DNA of 40,643 nt from Secundilactobacillus oryzae JCM 18671. Its GTDB lineage: Bacteria > Bacillota > Bacilli > Lactobacillales > Lactobacillaceae. The DNA is taken from contig NZ_BBJM01000019.1 in NCBI RefSeq assembly GCF_000740055.1, positions 1 through 40,643 of the forward strand, given 5' to 3'. Shown one piece after another: positions 15,818 through 24,163 of this stretch. How positions within the stretch are numbered: position 1 is the stretch's first letter; the number at the start of each line of letters is the position of its first letter. A model generated the notes under the pieces. The model was given only the letters and a program-made list of their open reading frames with translations, was not told where the DNA came from and made no database searches. Position numbers and translations under genes: made by a program.

Positions 15818-16642
15818 ATGAAAGCGAGTCTCAAGGGGATGCTTCTTTTTGCTGGGGTAATGGCGATGACCGTGGGAATGGCAATGCTGCCAGAGCGTGC
15901 GCAAGCCAGCTACATAAAGTCGAGTACACCAACGTTTTTCCTGAATGGGGCGGGTGAAACAAGTAAAACGTTTGGTGACACCATTAGCCGTGCGCAGCAA
16001 CGTGGTGCAGCCAAAAAAGCCTACACTGCAACGGTTAGCGCAAACGGTGCTGTGAAAATCAGCGGTAAATGGACAAGTAAGAATCCAATGGTGCATATCG
16101 TTTTCAAGAACAACCGCCAAGGTGACGTTAAGGTGACCGCTAAATGGTTGGCAACCGTATTGAAAAAGGTGGATCAGAAGCATAATTTCAAATCGTATAA
16201 CTTTGTTGCCCATTCAAAAGGAAACAATGACTTTTTAAATTATCTGATTCGCTATGGTAATCCGAGTGGCCGCCTGAAGACTTTTGTGGCTGTTGGCGGG
16301 CCGTTTAACGGCGTACTAGGCTGGCAGGGTGAGCGGCCAAATCAGATTAAGCTTCTAAAGAGTGGTAAGCCGACAAATGCCTATCCTTATTACCAATATT
16401 ATCTGAATAATCGCAGCAAATTGCCCAAAACCGCCAAAGTCGTCAATATTTACGGCGATTTGAAAAATGGCAGTGATTCAGACGGTATCGTTAGCAACCA
16501 ATCCTCAGTCGCATTGAAGTATCTCGTATCAGGACGGGTAGCGAGTTACCGGCAAAAACAATTTACCGGTCGCTACGCCTCTCACGCGAACCAAACGCAT
16601 TCAGCAAGTGTTCAGAACTACTTGTATAATGTGCTTTGGTAA
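15818..16642 (+). CDS. Secreted alpha/beta hydrolase, DUF915 family
   Basis: 274 residues with a signal peptide ending near ERAQA (about residue 30). The nucleophile elbow is AHSKGN with S133 (Gly-His-Ser replaced by Ala-His-Ser). The oxyanion strand is TFFLNGAGET, the acid is probably D222 in SDSDGIVSN, and the base is H256 or H261 in ASHANQTHS. The arrangement fits the DUF915 lipase-like hydrolases common in lactobacilli; the substrate is unknown. The ATG follows AGGGGGA. A TATAAT-like -10 with a poor -35 lies about 55 bases upstream. It is monocistronic, ending at a long palindromic terminator. Confidence 0.87.
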   Translation: MKASLKGMLLFAGVMAMTVGMAMLPERAQASYIKSSTPTFFLNGAGETSKTFGDTISRAQQRGAAKKAYTATVSANGAVKISGKWTSKNPMVHIVFKNNRQGDVKVTAKWLATVLKKVDQKHNFKSYNFVAHSKGNNDFLNYLIRYGNPSGRLKTFVAVGGPFNGVLGWQGERPNQIKLLKSGKPTNAYPYYQYYLNNRSKLPKTAKVVNIYGDLKNGSDSDGIVSNQSSVALKYLVSGRVASYRQKQFTGRYASHANQTHSASVQNYLYNVLW

Positions 16643-16708
16643 AAAGTTATGACAGAAGGCTGACTTCTGGAGCTCGATTAAATCTAAATAGTTCGATTAA
16701 ATAGAAAA

Positions 16709-16745
16709 AGGATGTGCCAAATTTAAATTTGGCACATCCTCTTAT
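16709..16745. terminator. Perfect palindromic bidirectional terminator
   Basis: A 16+16 base perfect palindrome (16709-16740; arms AGGATGTGCCAAATTT and its complement, no separate loop) has T-rich tails on both strands. It serves the hydrolase gene and the converging 111-residue gene. Confidence 0.88.
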
Positions 16746-16747
16746 TT

Positions 16748-17083
16748 TTAGTTATCTTTCCAATACTGAAGTTCATCAATGTGACGGCCAAGATAAGCCA
16801 TGGCTTCCTTGGCGAGCTTTTCGCCGTCCAATTCAGCCTGGTCAGGATCATCATGGGTGGTATCCCGAAGAATTCCCATTCCAACCGCAATGAACTGTTC
16901 CTTACGACCAAAGCCATCGTCATCGAAGAGTTTATCGAGACCAGTGAGATCGTCCTTGCCGGCTTCGTATACCTGTTTGGCGAGGGTTTCGGAGTTGTCT
17001 AATTTCTTGCTAGCGTATTCCAAAAGAAAATCATTCATGTCCGTCAAAACTTTTTTGCGTTCAATCTTTTCTGCTTTTGTCAT
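16748..17083 (-). CDS. Acidic 111-residue protein of unknown function
   Basis: I do not recognise a family. It is a mostly helical, acidic cytoplasmic protein with no membrane span: a Lys-rich N-terminus (MTKAEKIERKKVL), a central Asp-rich segment LDKLFDDDGFGRKEQFIAVG and the end LGRHIDELQYWKDN. The ATG is preceded by GAGGTG. It lies 45 bases after potD in the same direction. A TTGAAA/TAGAAT promoter overlaps the end of potD, so it can be transcribed with or apart from the polyamine operon. Confidence 0.7.
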   Translation of the reverse strand: MTKAEKIERKKVLTDMNDFLLEYASKKLDNSETLAKQVYEAGKDDLTGLDKLFDDDGFGRKEQFIAVGMGILRDTTHDDPDQAELDGEKLAKEAMAYLGRHIDELQYWKDN

Positions 17084-17104
17084 AATCGCAACACCTCTAA
17101 TTCC

Positions 17105-17132
17105 ATTCTAGCGCTTCAACGCAATTTTTCAA
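17105..17132 (-). promoter_or_regulatory. Candidate promoter of the 111-residue gene
   Basis: On the minus strand TTGAAA (17127-17132, overlapping the potD stop) and TAGAAT (17105-17110) are 16 bases apart. Confidence 0.5.
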
Positions 17133-18202
17133 TGGGTATGCATCTTGAACTCGAGGTAAAGATCGTTATAGAGGCCAATGGTTTTAGGACTGAGATCAGA
17201 ATAGACTTCCAGATTTTGGATGGTACTACTTGGTGGATAGAATTGTTTATCGTTACGAATGGATGCTGGTAGTAGTACTTTCGCTTTCTTGTTAGGCGTT
17301 GCATAGCCAACATATTCTGCGTTTTGTGCGGCGTTTTCTGGTTTGAGCATGAAGTTTAAAAAGGCGTAAATCGCATCGTAATGCTTGGCGGTCTTGGGGA
17401 TTACCAGGTTGTCGAACCATAAGTTACTTCCCTCGGACGGCACAACGTAGTGTAGATGGGCGTTATTGCTAATCATTTCGGACGCCTCGCCCGACCAGTC
17501 AACGGCGATTGGCGCTTCGTTGTCTGCCATGTACATTTTGATTTCATCAGCCACAATTGCCTTCACATTAGGCGAGAGTTGGTCCAATTTATGTTGGGCG
17601 GCGCGTAACGTTGCTGGATTGGTAGTGTTCACAGATTTCCCCATTGAAACGAGTGAGAAGCCCATGATATCACGAGTGGAATCAACAAGCATGATGTCAT
17701 TTCGGTACTTTGATTTCCAGAGATCGTTCCAGTGACTGATTTCACCGGGTTTGATGAACTTGTCATTGTAGACAATTCCCAGCGTTCCCCAGAAATAAGG
17801 TACAGAGTATTTGTTGTTACGGTCGAAAGATTGATTGGTGAAGCGAGCGTCCAGATTGGACATCCCGGTTAGCCGACTTTTATCGAGTGGCTGGAGCAAA
17901 TGGGCCGCCTTCATTTTTTCAATCATGTACTCACTTGGGACGGTTAGATCATAGCTGGTACCACCCTGTTTGATCTTGGTAAACATGGCTTCATTGCTAT
18001 CGAAAGTTTCGACGTTGACATGATAGCCACTTTCCTTTTCAAATTTGGTGATTAGAGCGGGATCAATGTAATCGCCCCAGTTATAAAGATTCAAAACCTT
18101 CGTACCGGAGTCACCTGATTTAGTTTGAAGCCGGTTGGCGGAAAAGGCGAGTAGCGCACATACTGCCAAAATACCGACTAGGAGTGAGAAGAGTCGTTTC
18201 AT
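17129..18202 (-). CDS. potD: Spermidine/putrescine ABC transporter substrate-binding protein PotD
   Basis: 357 residues, the polyamine receptor of the PotABCD importer. It has an N-terminal membrane/signal segment, then the diagnostic LNLYNWGDYIDPALI. Further binding-protein segments are YDLTVPSEYMIEKM, VPYFWGTLGIVYND and IAVDWSGEASEMI. The only cysteine in the signal lies in LAVC. Val at -1 is a poor lipobox, so anchoring may be by an uncleaved segment rather than lipid. The start overlaps potC by four bases. It is the last gene of the operon proper. Confidence 0.93.
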   Translation of the reverse strand: MKRLFSLLVGILAVCALLAFSANRLQTKSGDSGTKVLNLYNWGDYIDPALITKFEKESGYHVNVETFDSNEAMFTKIKQGGTSYDLTVPSEYMIEKMKAAHLLQPLDKSRLTGMSNLDARFTNQSFDRNNKYSVPYFWGTLGIVYNDKFIKPGEISHWNDLWKSKYRNDIMLVDSTRDIMGFSLVSMGKSVNTTNPATLRAAQHKLDQLSPNVKAIVADEIKMYMADNEAPIAVDWSGEASEMISNNAHLHYVVPSEGSNLWFDNLVIPKTAKHYDAIYAFLNFMLKPENAAQNAEYVGYATPNKKAKVLLPASIRNDKQFYPPSSTIQNLEVYSDLSPKTIGLYNDLYLEFKMHTH

Positions 18203-19017
18203 AAGATATCCTCCTCTCGAGTGGTGCGTTTAAGTTTTCGACTTTGTTGGTATTGGTTGAGGAAGTAGTAGCCCACAACCAGCAAGAGCGAGAAGACGAA
18301 AAGAACACCGGATAGCGCATTGATTTCCAAACTAATTCCCTGACGTGCTCGTGAGTAAATTTCAACGGATAACGTCGAGAAACCGTTCCCGGTTACGAAG
18401 AACGTCACAGCAAAGTCATCCAGTGAATAGGTGAGGGCCATGAAGAAGCCTGATAAGATACCAGGCGTGATAAATGGAAAAACGATTTTTGAGAGAATTT
18501 GCCAGTTAGTAGCGCCTAAGTCAGCCGCTGCGGAAACCATGCTGGTTCCTAATTCGCGTAACTTGGGCAGTACCATCAAAACCACAATCGGAATTGAAAA
18601 AGCAATGTGGCTAAGCAAAACCGTGCTAAATCCTAATGGTAATTGGAGGGCAGTAAAGAAAATCAAAAAGCTGGCACCAATGATGACGTCGGGTGACACG
18701 ATTAGAATGTTATTAAAAGACAGAATCGTGTTACGGGTGATGGTCCGGCTGGTTTGGTTAATACCTAATGCACCAAGCGTTCCAATAATGGTAGCAAACA
18801 ATGAGGACAGGAGTGCAATCAACAAGGTCTGGAGCACAATAATAATTAAGCGACTGTCCCGCAATAAGGCGGAGTAGTGAGAGAGTGTAAAGCCTTGAAA
18901 ATGGCTCATTGAGTCGCCCTCACTGAATGAGAACGCAATCAAAAAAAGGATTGGCGCATACAAAATGATAAAAACGACTAATAGGTAAAGATTGCTGAAC
19001 TTAAAGCGCTTTGTCAT
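18199..19017 (-). CDS. potC: Spermidine/putrescine ABC transporter permease PotC
   Basis: 272 residues with six predicted spans. The permease coupling loop is AAADLGATNWQILSKIVFP around residues 160-178, and the characteristic ALTYSLDDFAVTFFVTGNG follows. It overlaps both neighbours by four bases (ATGA), so potB-potC-potD are translationally coupled. Confidence 0.93.
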   Translation of the reverse strand: MTKRFKFSNLYLLVVFIILYAPILFLIAFSFSEGDSMSHFQGFTLSHYSALLRDSRLIIIVLQTLLIALLSSLFATIIGTLGALGINQTSRTITRNTILSFNNILIVSPDVIIGASFLIFFTALQLPLGFSTVLLSHIAFSIPIVVLMVLPKLRELGTSMVSAAADLGATNWQILSKIVFPFITPGILSGFFMALTYSLDDFAVTFFVTGNGFSTLSVEIYSRARQGISLEINALSGVLFVFSLLLVVGYYFLNQYQQSRKLKRTTREEDIL

Positions 19018-19835
19018 TTTTGAAAGCCTCCCCTCGATTTTGCGTCACCGGTCAATACCATGATGATAACCATTGCCACAATCAAAACAACACCAATCGT
19101 AGAACCCATGCCCCAGTTCATGGTAATCAGGAAGTGTTCCTCAATTGCGGTACCCAAGGTGATAACCTTATTACCACCGATTAGACGGGTTAGCATGAAG
19201 AGGGATAGTGAAGGAATAAAGACGGTTTGAACCCCGGCTTTAACACCAGGAAGGGTCATTGGCCAGATTACACGTCGGAAAGTCTGCCAGTTCGTGGCAC
19301 CAAGGTCATGGCTGGCGTTAATGTAAGACTGGTTGAGATCCTCCATAGCGTTAAAAATAGGCATAATCATGAATGGAATTTGAATGTAAGTAGCGACAAA
19401 AATAAAACTAAAGTTAGTAAATAACAGTTGCTGTGGTCCAACGCCAATGAAACTCAGAAATTGGTTTGCAACCCCCGTTTGGTTAAAAATTCCGATAAAT
19501 GCGTAGGCCTTTAACAGCAAATTAATCCAGGTTGGTAAAATAATGAGCAGCAGCCAGAGTTGTTTGTGCTTCAAATGGCTCAACAAATAGGCCGTGGGAT
19601 AACTGATTAGCAGCGTCACGAGCGTAATCAGCAGGGCATACCACAGTGAGTTAAGGGTCATCATCAAGTAGGTTCCTGATTTAAAGAAGGTGGTGTAGTT
19701 GGCCAGGGTAAAGTGGTGATTAATATCTAAGAATGAGTTGTATAGAATAAGGGCCACTGGGGCAACTACGAACAGGAAGAGCCAGAGACTATAGGGTATG
19801 AAATAAAATAAGTTAGCTGTTTTAGATTTCATCAC
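19014..19835 (-). CDS. potB: Spermidine/putrescine ABC transporter permease PotB
   Basis: 273 residues with about six spans. It starts in a hydrophobic span with YSLWLFLFVVAPVALILYNS. The coupling loop NASHDLGATNWQTFRRVIWP lies near residues 180-199, and FIPSLSLFMLTRLIGG is a PotB-type segment. It begins eight bases after potA and overlaps potC. Confidence 0.93.
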   Translation of the reverse strand: MMKSKTANLFYFIPYSLWLFLFVVAPVALILYNSFLDINHHFTLANYTTFFKSGTYLMMTLNSLWYALLITLVTLLISYPTAYLLSHLKHKQLWLLLIILPTWINLLLKAYAFIGIFNQTGVANQFLSFIGVGPQQLLFTNFSFIFVATYIQIPFMIMPIFNAMEDLNQSYINASHDLGATNWQTFRRVIWPMTLPGVKAGVQTVFIPSLSLFMLTRLIGGNKVITLGTAIEEHFLITMNWGMGSTIGVVLIVAMVIIMVLTGDAKSRGGFQK

Positions 19836-19843
19836 GCGTCTCC

Positions 19844-20935
19844 TTAATCATCAGTTTCATAGGTTTCAAGTCGGGCATCGAAGTCTTCTTCGCTTTCGTT
19901 GAAACGCATCACGTGAATGTCATTAGGCGCAAAAGTGACTCCGACACGACTATTATCAGGAACTGAATTGGTGGAGTGAATGAGCCATTCGTTGCCGTCA
20001 TCATCGGTTGCGGCGATTTCGTAGTAGTCACCGCGGAACAGTTGTGTATCGATAGTGACCACTAACTTACCGTTTTCAACAGTTGTAATGGTCAGATCTT
20101 CAGGACGCATGACGACTTCTACGGGTTCGTTGGGTCGCATACCAGCATCTTCACATTCGAAGCGTTTGCCGACAAATTCGACCACGTAGTCTTCACGCAT
20201 CACGCCGTTTAGGATATTACTTTCACCAATAAAGTTAGCAACAAAGTGGTTGATGGGCTCATCGTAAATGTCGACAGGGGTCCCACTTTGGAGAATTACG
20301 CCATCGTTCATCACGAAAATTTCATCACTCATCGCTAGCGCTTCTTCCTGATCATGGGTGATGAATAAGAAGGTGATGCCAAGTCGTTGTTGCAGTTCAC
20401 GTAATTCGTATTGCATATCACGACGCAATTTGGCGTCCAAGGCAGAGAGAGGTTCATCAAGGAGAAGCATTTTGGGCTCCATGATGATGGCGCGGGCAAT
20501 TGCCACCCGTTGCTTTTGACCACCAGAAAGTTCGGAAATCTCTCGGTTGCCATAGCCATTCAAGTGGACAGATTTCAAAGCAGAAGTGACGCGACGAGTG
20601 ATTTCTGCCTTCTTGACGTTCTGAAGGGTTAGTCCAAACGCCACGTTGTCAAAAACGTTCATATTGGGGAAAAGGGCATAGTCTTGAAAAACTGTATTAA
20701 CCTTGCGACGGTTAGGTGGTAACTCGTTAATGCGTTGGCCATCAAAATAAACATCGCCTGCATCCACGGAAGTGAAGCCAGAGATGGTCTGAAGTATGGT
20801 GGTTTTGCCAGAACCAGATGGGCCAAGTAATGTATAAAACTTACCGGCTTCCAGTTCGAGATTAATATCTTTTAAAACGGTGCTGTCACCGTAGCTTTTA
20901 CTGACGTGATTTAGTTTAACAATGGGTTGTGCCAA
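19844..20935 (-). CDS. potA: Spermidine/putrescine ABC transporter ATP-binding protein PotA
   Basis: 363 residues. Walker A is GPSGSGKTT (about 38-46), the Q-loop [13 protein letters not shown], signature [14 protein letters not shown] and Walker [15 protein letters not shown]-terminal TOBE-type regulatory domain covers about 240-350 ([27 protein letters not shown]). It powers PotB/PotC with receptor PotD. It starts 11 bases after the small leading gene, indicating one operon. Confidence 0.94.
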   Translation of the reverse strand: MAQPIVKLNHVSKSYGDSTVLKDINLELEAGKFYTLLGPSGSGKTTILQTISGFTSVDAGDVYFDGQRINELPPNRRKVNTVFQDYALFPNMNVFDNVAFGLTLQNVKKAEITRRVTSALKSVHLNGYGNREISELSGGQKQRVAIARAIIMEPKMLLLDEPLSALDAKLRRDMQYELRELQQRLGITFLFITHDQEEALAMSDEIFVMNDGVILQSGTPVDIYDEPINHFVANFIGESNILNGVMREDYVVEFVGKRFECEDAGMRPNEPVEVVMRPEDLTITTVENGKLVVTIDTQLFRGDYYEIAATDDDGNEWLIHSTNSVPDNSRVGVTFAPNDIHVMRFNESEEDFDARLETYETDD

Positions 20936-20946
20936 TGATGTTCCTC

Positions 20947-21321
20947 CTATCCGTGCCGACTTGATCGATGGCTATTGGTTGAATTTGATTTGATCACTTT
21001 GCGTTTAAATTTAGGCAAGCTGTTTTCTGGTTCATAATGGAAATGACGAATCCGACCATTATAAGGTTTACCATTCATTCGAATCCGCTGCCATTGTTGC
21101 AAGGCTTCTGCAAGGTCTGTGGCGGCGGTCACCCGTGACGGGATGTTTTCAGATTTAGCGGTTGATAAAATATCGGTTTGGACCTGGTTCACGAGTTTTA
21201 AATGGTAATCGAGTAGTTCTTGGGTTAATGGTGCGTCTTTGTATGAATTGAATAGTTTTTCGATGTAACGAAGCGCGTCCTTGGAATTTTGTGGTTGATA
21301 AAAGCGATTCTCTTCCGTCAT
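20947..21321 (-). CDS. 124-residue protein of unknown function leading the pot operon
   Basis: First gene of the polyamine operon. I chose the ATG at 21321 because GAGGAGG lies seven bases upstream. The body (about 10-85) is helical: [47 protein letters not shown]. The C-terminal 30 residues are strongly basic with many Ser, Arg and His ([18 protein letters not shown]). No DNA-binding motif is recognisable. Position and charge suggest a possible regulatory or nucleic-acid-binding role in polyamine uptake, which is inference only. Confidence 0.72.
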   Translation of the reverse strand: MTEENRFYQPQNSKDALRYIEKLFNSYKDAPLTQELLDYHLKLVNQVQTDILSTAKSENIPSRVTAATDLAEALQQWQRIRMNGKPYNGRIRHFHYEPENSLPKFKRKVIKSNSTNSHRSSRHG

Positions 21322-21355
21322 GACCGGGCCTCCTCTGATTAAAATATCGACCTTC

Positions 21356-21384
21356 ATTATAGCCCAAAAACCGTTGCGACAAAA
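21356..21384 (-). promoter_or_regulatory. Promoter of the pot operon
   Basis: On the minus strand a perfect TATAAT (21356-21361) is preceded 17 bases upstream by TTTTGT (21379-21384). About 35 bases separate it from the first start codon. Confidence 0.6.
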
Positions 21385-21403
21385 GCTATTCAGCGGAAAA
21401 TAA

Positions 21404-21434
21404 AAAAGCCCGAGGCATCTTTGCTTTGGGCTCT
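21404..21434 (-). terminator. Terminator of the nucleobase permease gene
   Basis: On the minus strand GAGCCCAAAGC pairs imperfectly with GCCTCGGGCT and is followed by TTTTTT (21402-21407). It lies about ten bases after the permease stop. Confidence 0.7.
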
Positions 21435-21444
21435 GTAAACATAA

Positions 21445-22809
21445 TTATTTAGTTTCGTTTTTTTCAACGGCATCCGTGTGAACTTCGGCAGCAACTCGTT
21501 GTGGCGAGAGGGAAATATTGAACATTGCGTTCAATAATACGGCTGAGAAGCTACTAATCACAATGCCATTTGTTAAGATTAAACGAGCAAATTCTGGTAA
21601 TGATTGGAAAATTTGAGGGTAGACCGTCACGCCTAAGCCCAAACCGATTGAAATAGCGACGATGAGTAAGTTGTGGTTATCCTTGAAGTTAACGTCTTGG
21701 AGCATCCGAATACCTTGAACGCCGACCATTCCGAACATCACAATCATGGCACCACCAAGAACGGAAGTCGGGATGATGGTAGCAAGGGCGCCAACTTTTG
21801 GTAGTAAGCCTAAAATTAAGAGGAAGAAGCCAGAGAAGTAAATTGGCTTACGTGACTTAACACCAGATAGTTGAAGGACCCCAACGTTTTCGGAGAAGGT
21901 GGAGTATGGGAAAGTGTTGAAAATTCCACCAAGAATGGCGGCAATTCCTTCAGCTCGGTACCCACGCTTCAAATCGGCGCTATCTAATTTGCGTCCGGTG
22001 ATATCGGCTAAAGCGAAGAAAACCCCAGTTGATTCAATCATGGTGGTCAGTGAAACAACAATCATGGTTAAAATGGATGACCATTCGAACTTAGGGGTCG
22101 CAAAAGCAAATGGCGTTGGTAAATGGAACCAAGTGGCTTGCATAACGGGTTCAAGGGAAATCATACCGAGCATTCCGGCGATTGCTGTTCCAGCAATCAG
22201 ACCCAATAGGATGGCCAGTGATTTCATGAAGCCCTTAGCATAGCTGTTCATGAGTAGAATGACGACCATTGTTGTAAAACCAATGAGGAGGAACTTAGGA
22301 TCGCCAAAGTGAGATGAAGTGGCATCACCACCACCCAAGTCTTGGAAACCAACGGGAACTAAACTAAATCCGATAACAGTAATTAAGGACCCCGTTACGA
22401 CTGGTGGGAAGAAGTTGCGAATTTTCGAGAATAGACCACTAATAAGGAAAACGAAGATACCAGCGCCGATAATTGAGCCATACATGACGCCAATCCCCAT
22501 GTTTTGACCGATGGAACTTAACGGTGTCACAACTTGAATCGCACAACCCAATACAACTGGCAAGCCGATACCCGTAAGAGGCGTTCGCTTTAGTTGTAAA
22601 AGCGTTGCAATCCCACACATGAAAATATCAACACTGACAAGGTAAGCAATTTGTAAGGCGCTGAAATGCAATGCGGCTCCGATTAAGAGGGCGACCAGCA
22701 TATCACCGGAATACATGGTCAGCAGATGTTGAAAACCAAGAATTGCTGCTTTACCGTTTGAAATTGATTCAATGTCTTCCTTGATGCTAACACCGTTTTG
22801 ATAGTCCAA
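21445..22809 (-). CDS. pbuX: NCS2 nucleobase permease, probably xanthine permease
   Basis: 454 residues with 12-14 predicted spans. NCS2 signatures include GFQHLLTMYSGDMLVALLIG near the start, the TM10 region ESTGVFFALADITG and NVGVLQLSGVKSRKPI. These fit the xanthine/uracil (UraA/PbuX) family; the riboswitch favours a purine substrate. The start is a TTG with AGGAGG six bases upstream; no better ATG exists. Expression is controlled by a guanine-class purine riboswitch and terminator immediately upstream. It is divergent from asparaginase. Confidence 0.88.
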   Translation of the reverse strand: MDYQNGVSIKEDIESISNGKAAILGFQHLLTMYSGDMLVALLIGAALHFSALQIAYLVSVDIFMCGIATLLQLKRTPLTGIGLPVVLGCAIQVVTPLSSIGQNMGIGVMYGSIIGAGIFVFLISGLFSKIRNFFPPVVTGSLITVIGFSLVPVGFQDLGGGDATSSHFGDPKFLLIGFTTMVVILLMNSYAKGFMKSLAILLGLIAGTAIAGMLGMISLEPVMQATWFHLPTPFAFATPKFEWSSILTMIVVSLTTMIESTGVFFALADITGRKLDSADLKRGYRAEGIAAILGGIFNTFPYSTFSENVGVLQLSGVKSRKPIYFSGFFLLILGLLPKVGALATIIPTSVLGGAMIVMFGMVGVQGIRMLQDVNFKDNHNLLIVAISIGLGLGVTVYPQIFQSLPEFARLILTNGIVISSFSAVLLNAMFNISLSPQRVAAEVHTDAVEKNETK

Positions 22810-22844
22810 AATTTTCCTCCTATTGTGAAGATCCTATTGGCAAA

Positions 22845-22880
22845 GAAAAAAGCTCCCTTGCCGTTATAGGCAAAGGAGCC
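22845..22880 (-). terminator. Riboswitch-controlled terminator before the nucleobase permease
   Basis: On the minus strand GGCTCCTTTGCC (22869-22880) pairs with GGCAAGGGAGCT (22851-22862), with one mismatch and a six-base loop, and TTTTTT follows (22845-22850). It sits about 32 bases downstream of the aptamer, so ligand binding should favour termination. Confidence 0.85.
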
Positions 22881-22911
22881 ACCGATAACCAGACGTCATC
22901 GGTTTGCACTT

Positions 22912-22977
22912 TTGCTTATAGTCCAGTATTTACGGTACTGGGTAGAAACAGCCAACCTTATTATGGCTATATATAGG
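22912..22977 (-). ncRNA. Purine riboswitch aptamer, guanine/xanthine class
   Basis: On the minus strand the conserved cores TGTTTCTACC and CCGTAAA are present, and GGACTATA closes P1 (TATAG with CTATA). P3 arms CCAGTA and TACTGG flank the CCGTAAA loop. The ligand-discriminating base is C (GAC, not GAU), so it should bind guanine, hypoxanthine or xanthine, not adenine. It fills most of the 310 gene-free bases between the permease and asparaginase, together with the terminator and promoter. Confidence 0.9.
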
Positions 22978-23002
22978 CATCACGTTTTTTTAAATTGGAT
23001 TC

Positions 23003-23031
23003 ATCTTAGCACCACTAAATTAGAATTACAA
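23003..23031 (-). promoter_or_regulatory. Promoter of the riboswitch-permease transcript
   Basis: On the minus strand TTGTAA (23026-23031) and TAAGAT (23003-23008) are 17 bases apart, with an extended TG before the -10. Transcription would start about 20 bases ahead of the aptamer. Confidence 0.65.
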
Positions 23032-23119
23032 GGATAAATTTGGTGAGAATTTTCACGCCATTTTTATTAAAAAACCGTATGATGGACTTATTAATCATTT
23101 GAGAGAGGAAATGACACGC

Positions 23120-24091
23120 ATGAAAAAGATTTTAGCAATTCATACCGGAGGCACCATTTCGATGTCGCAAAATGAAAGTGGTGAAGTTGTCCCGAATTCG
23201 GATAATCCGATTGCCCAAAACCAAACTATTTTGAACGGGCAGGTTGATTTAATCACCGATGAACTCTTTAATTTGCCTTCACCACATATCACACCGGAAA
23301 TCATGTTACAGCTGAAGAATCGAATTGAGCAAGCTGAGCGGGACGGCATTGACGGCGTAGTTATTACTCACGGAACGGATACATTGGAAGAAACAGCCTA
23401 CTTTTTGGACTTAACGTTGCCCAACACGATTCCAATCGTGATCACAGGGGCAATGCGCTCTTCAAACGAAATCGGATCAGATGGTTTGTACAACTTTAGA
23501 AGTGCCATTGCAACGGCAGCAGATGATGAGTCCCGTGACAAAGGTGTACTCGTGGTGATGAACGATGAAATTCATACCGCCCGCTACGTCACAAAGACGC
23601 ACACGACGAATGTTGCGACCTTCAGAACCCCAACGTTTGGTCCAATTGGCATTGTGTCAAACCAAGAAGCCCGTTACTTCCAAGAATTAATTCGCCAAAC
23701 CACCTGTCAAGTTGACCACGTGGTGGACCATGTTTATCTCATTAAAGCGTATGCGGGGATGACGGGTGAATTGTTCGACTTTCTACCGGCTGAAACGAAC
23801 GGTGTAGTCATTGAAGGCCTAGGAGCCGGCAACTTACCACCACAAACGTTGGCAGCCATTCAGCGTCTATTAGACCGTAATGTGCCAATCGTATTGGTTT
23901 CGCGCTGTTACAACGGCGTTGCTCAAGATATTTACGATTACGAGGGCGGTGGCGTTGGACTCAAAAAGATGGGCGTTATTCTTTGCCAGGGGTTGAACGG
24001 TCAAAAAGCTAGGATTAAGCTTTTAGTCGGCCTAAGTGGTGGTCTTGCTGGTGAGTCATTGACCCAGTTTGTGAACAACGCAATCTCATAG
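23120..24091 (+). CDS. ansA: L-asparaginase, type I/AnsA-like
   Basis: 323 residues, cytoplasmic (no signal peptide), predicted to hydrolyse asparagine to aspartate and ammonia. The first catalytic threonine is T12 in HTGGTIS. The second catalytic motif is THGTDTLEETA near residue 82. Further family segments are TGAMRSSNEIGSDG and IKAYAGMTGEL. I chose ATG 23120, since GAGAGAGGAA lies at 10-19 bases upstream; two earlier in-frame starts (23099 TTG, 23111 ATG) are too close to or before that site. It may form an operon with the next two genes, as no terminator intervenes. Confidence 0.9.
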   Translation: MKKILAIHTGGTISMSQNESGEVVPNSDNPIAQNQTILNGQVDLITDELFNLPSPHITPEIMLQLKNRIEQAERDGIDGVVITHGTDTLEETAYFLDLTLPNTIPIVITGAMRSSNEIGSDGLYNFRSAIATAADDESRDKGVLVVMNDEIHTARYVTKTHTTNVATFRTPTFGPIGIVSNQEARYFQELIRQTTCQVDHVVDHVYLIKAYAGMTGELFDFLPAETNGVVIEGLGAGNLPPQTLAAIQRLLDRNVPIVLVSRCYNGVAQDIYDYEGGGVGLKKMGVILCQGLNGQKARIKLLVGLSGGLAGESLTQFVNNAIS

Positions 24092-24163
24092 GCGAACCCC
24101 TGTTTCGAATGAGGAAACTGTGATAAAATTGGGAATCTAAACAAGGACAGGGAGGTGTCGCCA

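Noticed and set aside
15812-16213. 133-codon minus-strand frame opposite the secreted hydrolase.
   Set aside because: The hydrolase has signal peptide, catalytic motifs and terminator; the opposite frame has none.
18431-18877. 148-codon open frame on the plus strand opposite potC.
   Set aside because: Antisense to a well-supported permease, without a ribosome site or recognisable protein; basic composition typical of frames opposite membrane genes.
21899-22243. 114-codon plus-strand frame opposite the nucleobase permease.
   Set aside because: Shadow of a hydrophobic coding sequence on the other strand; no start signals.
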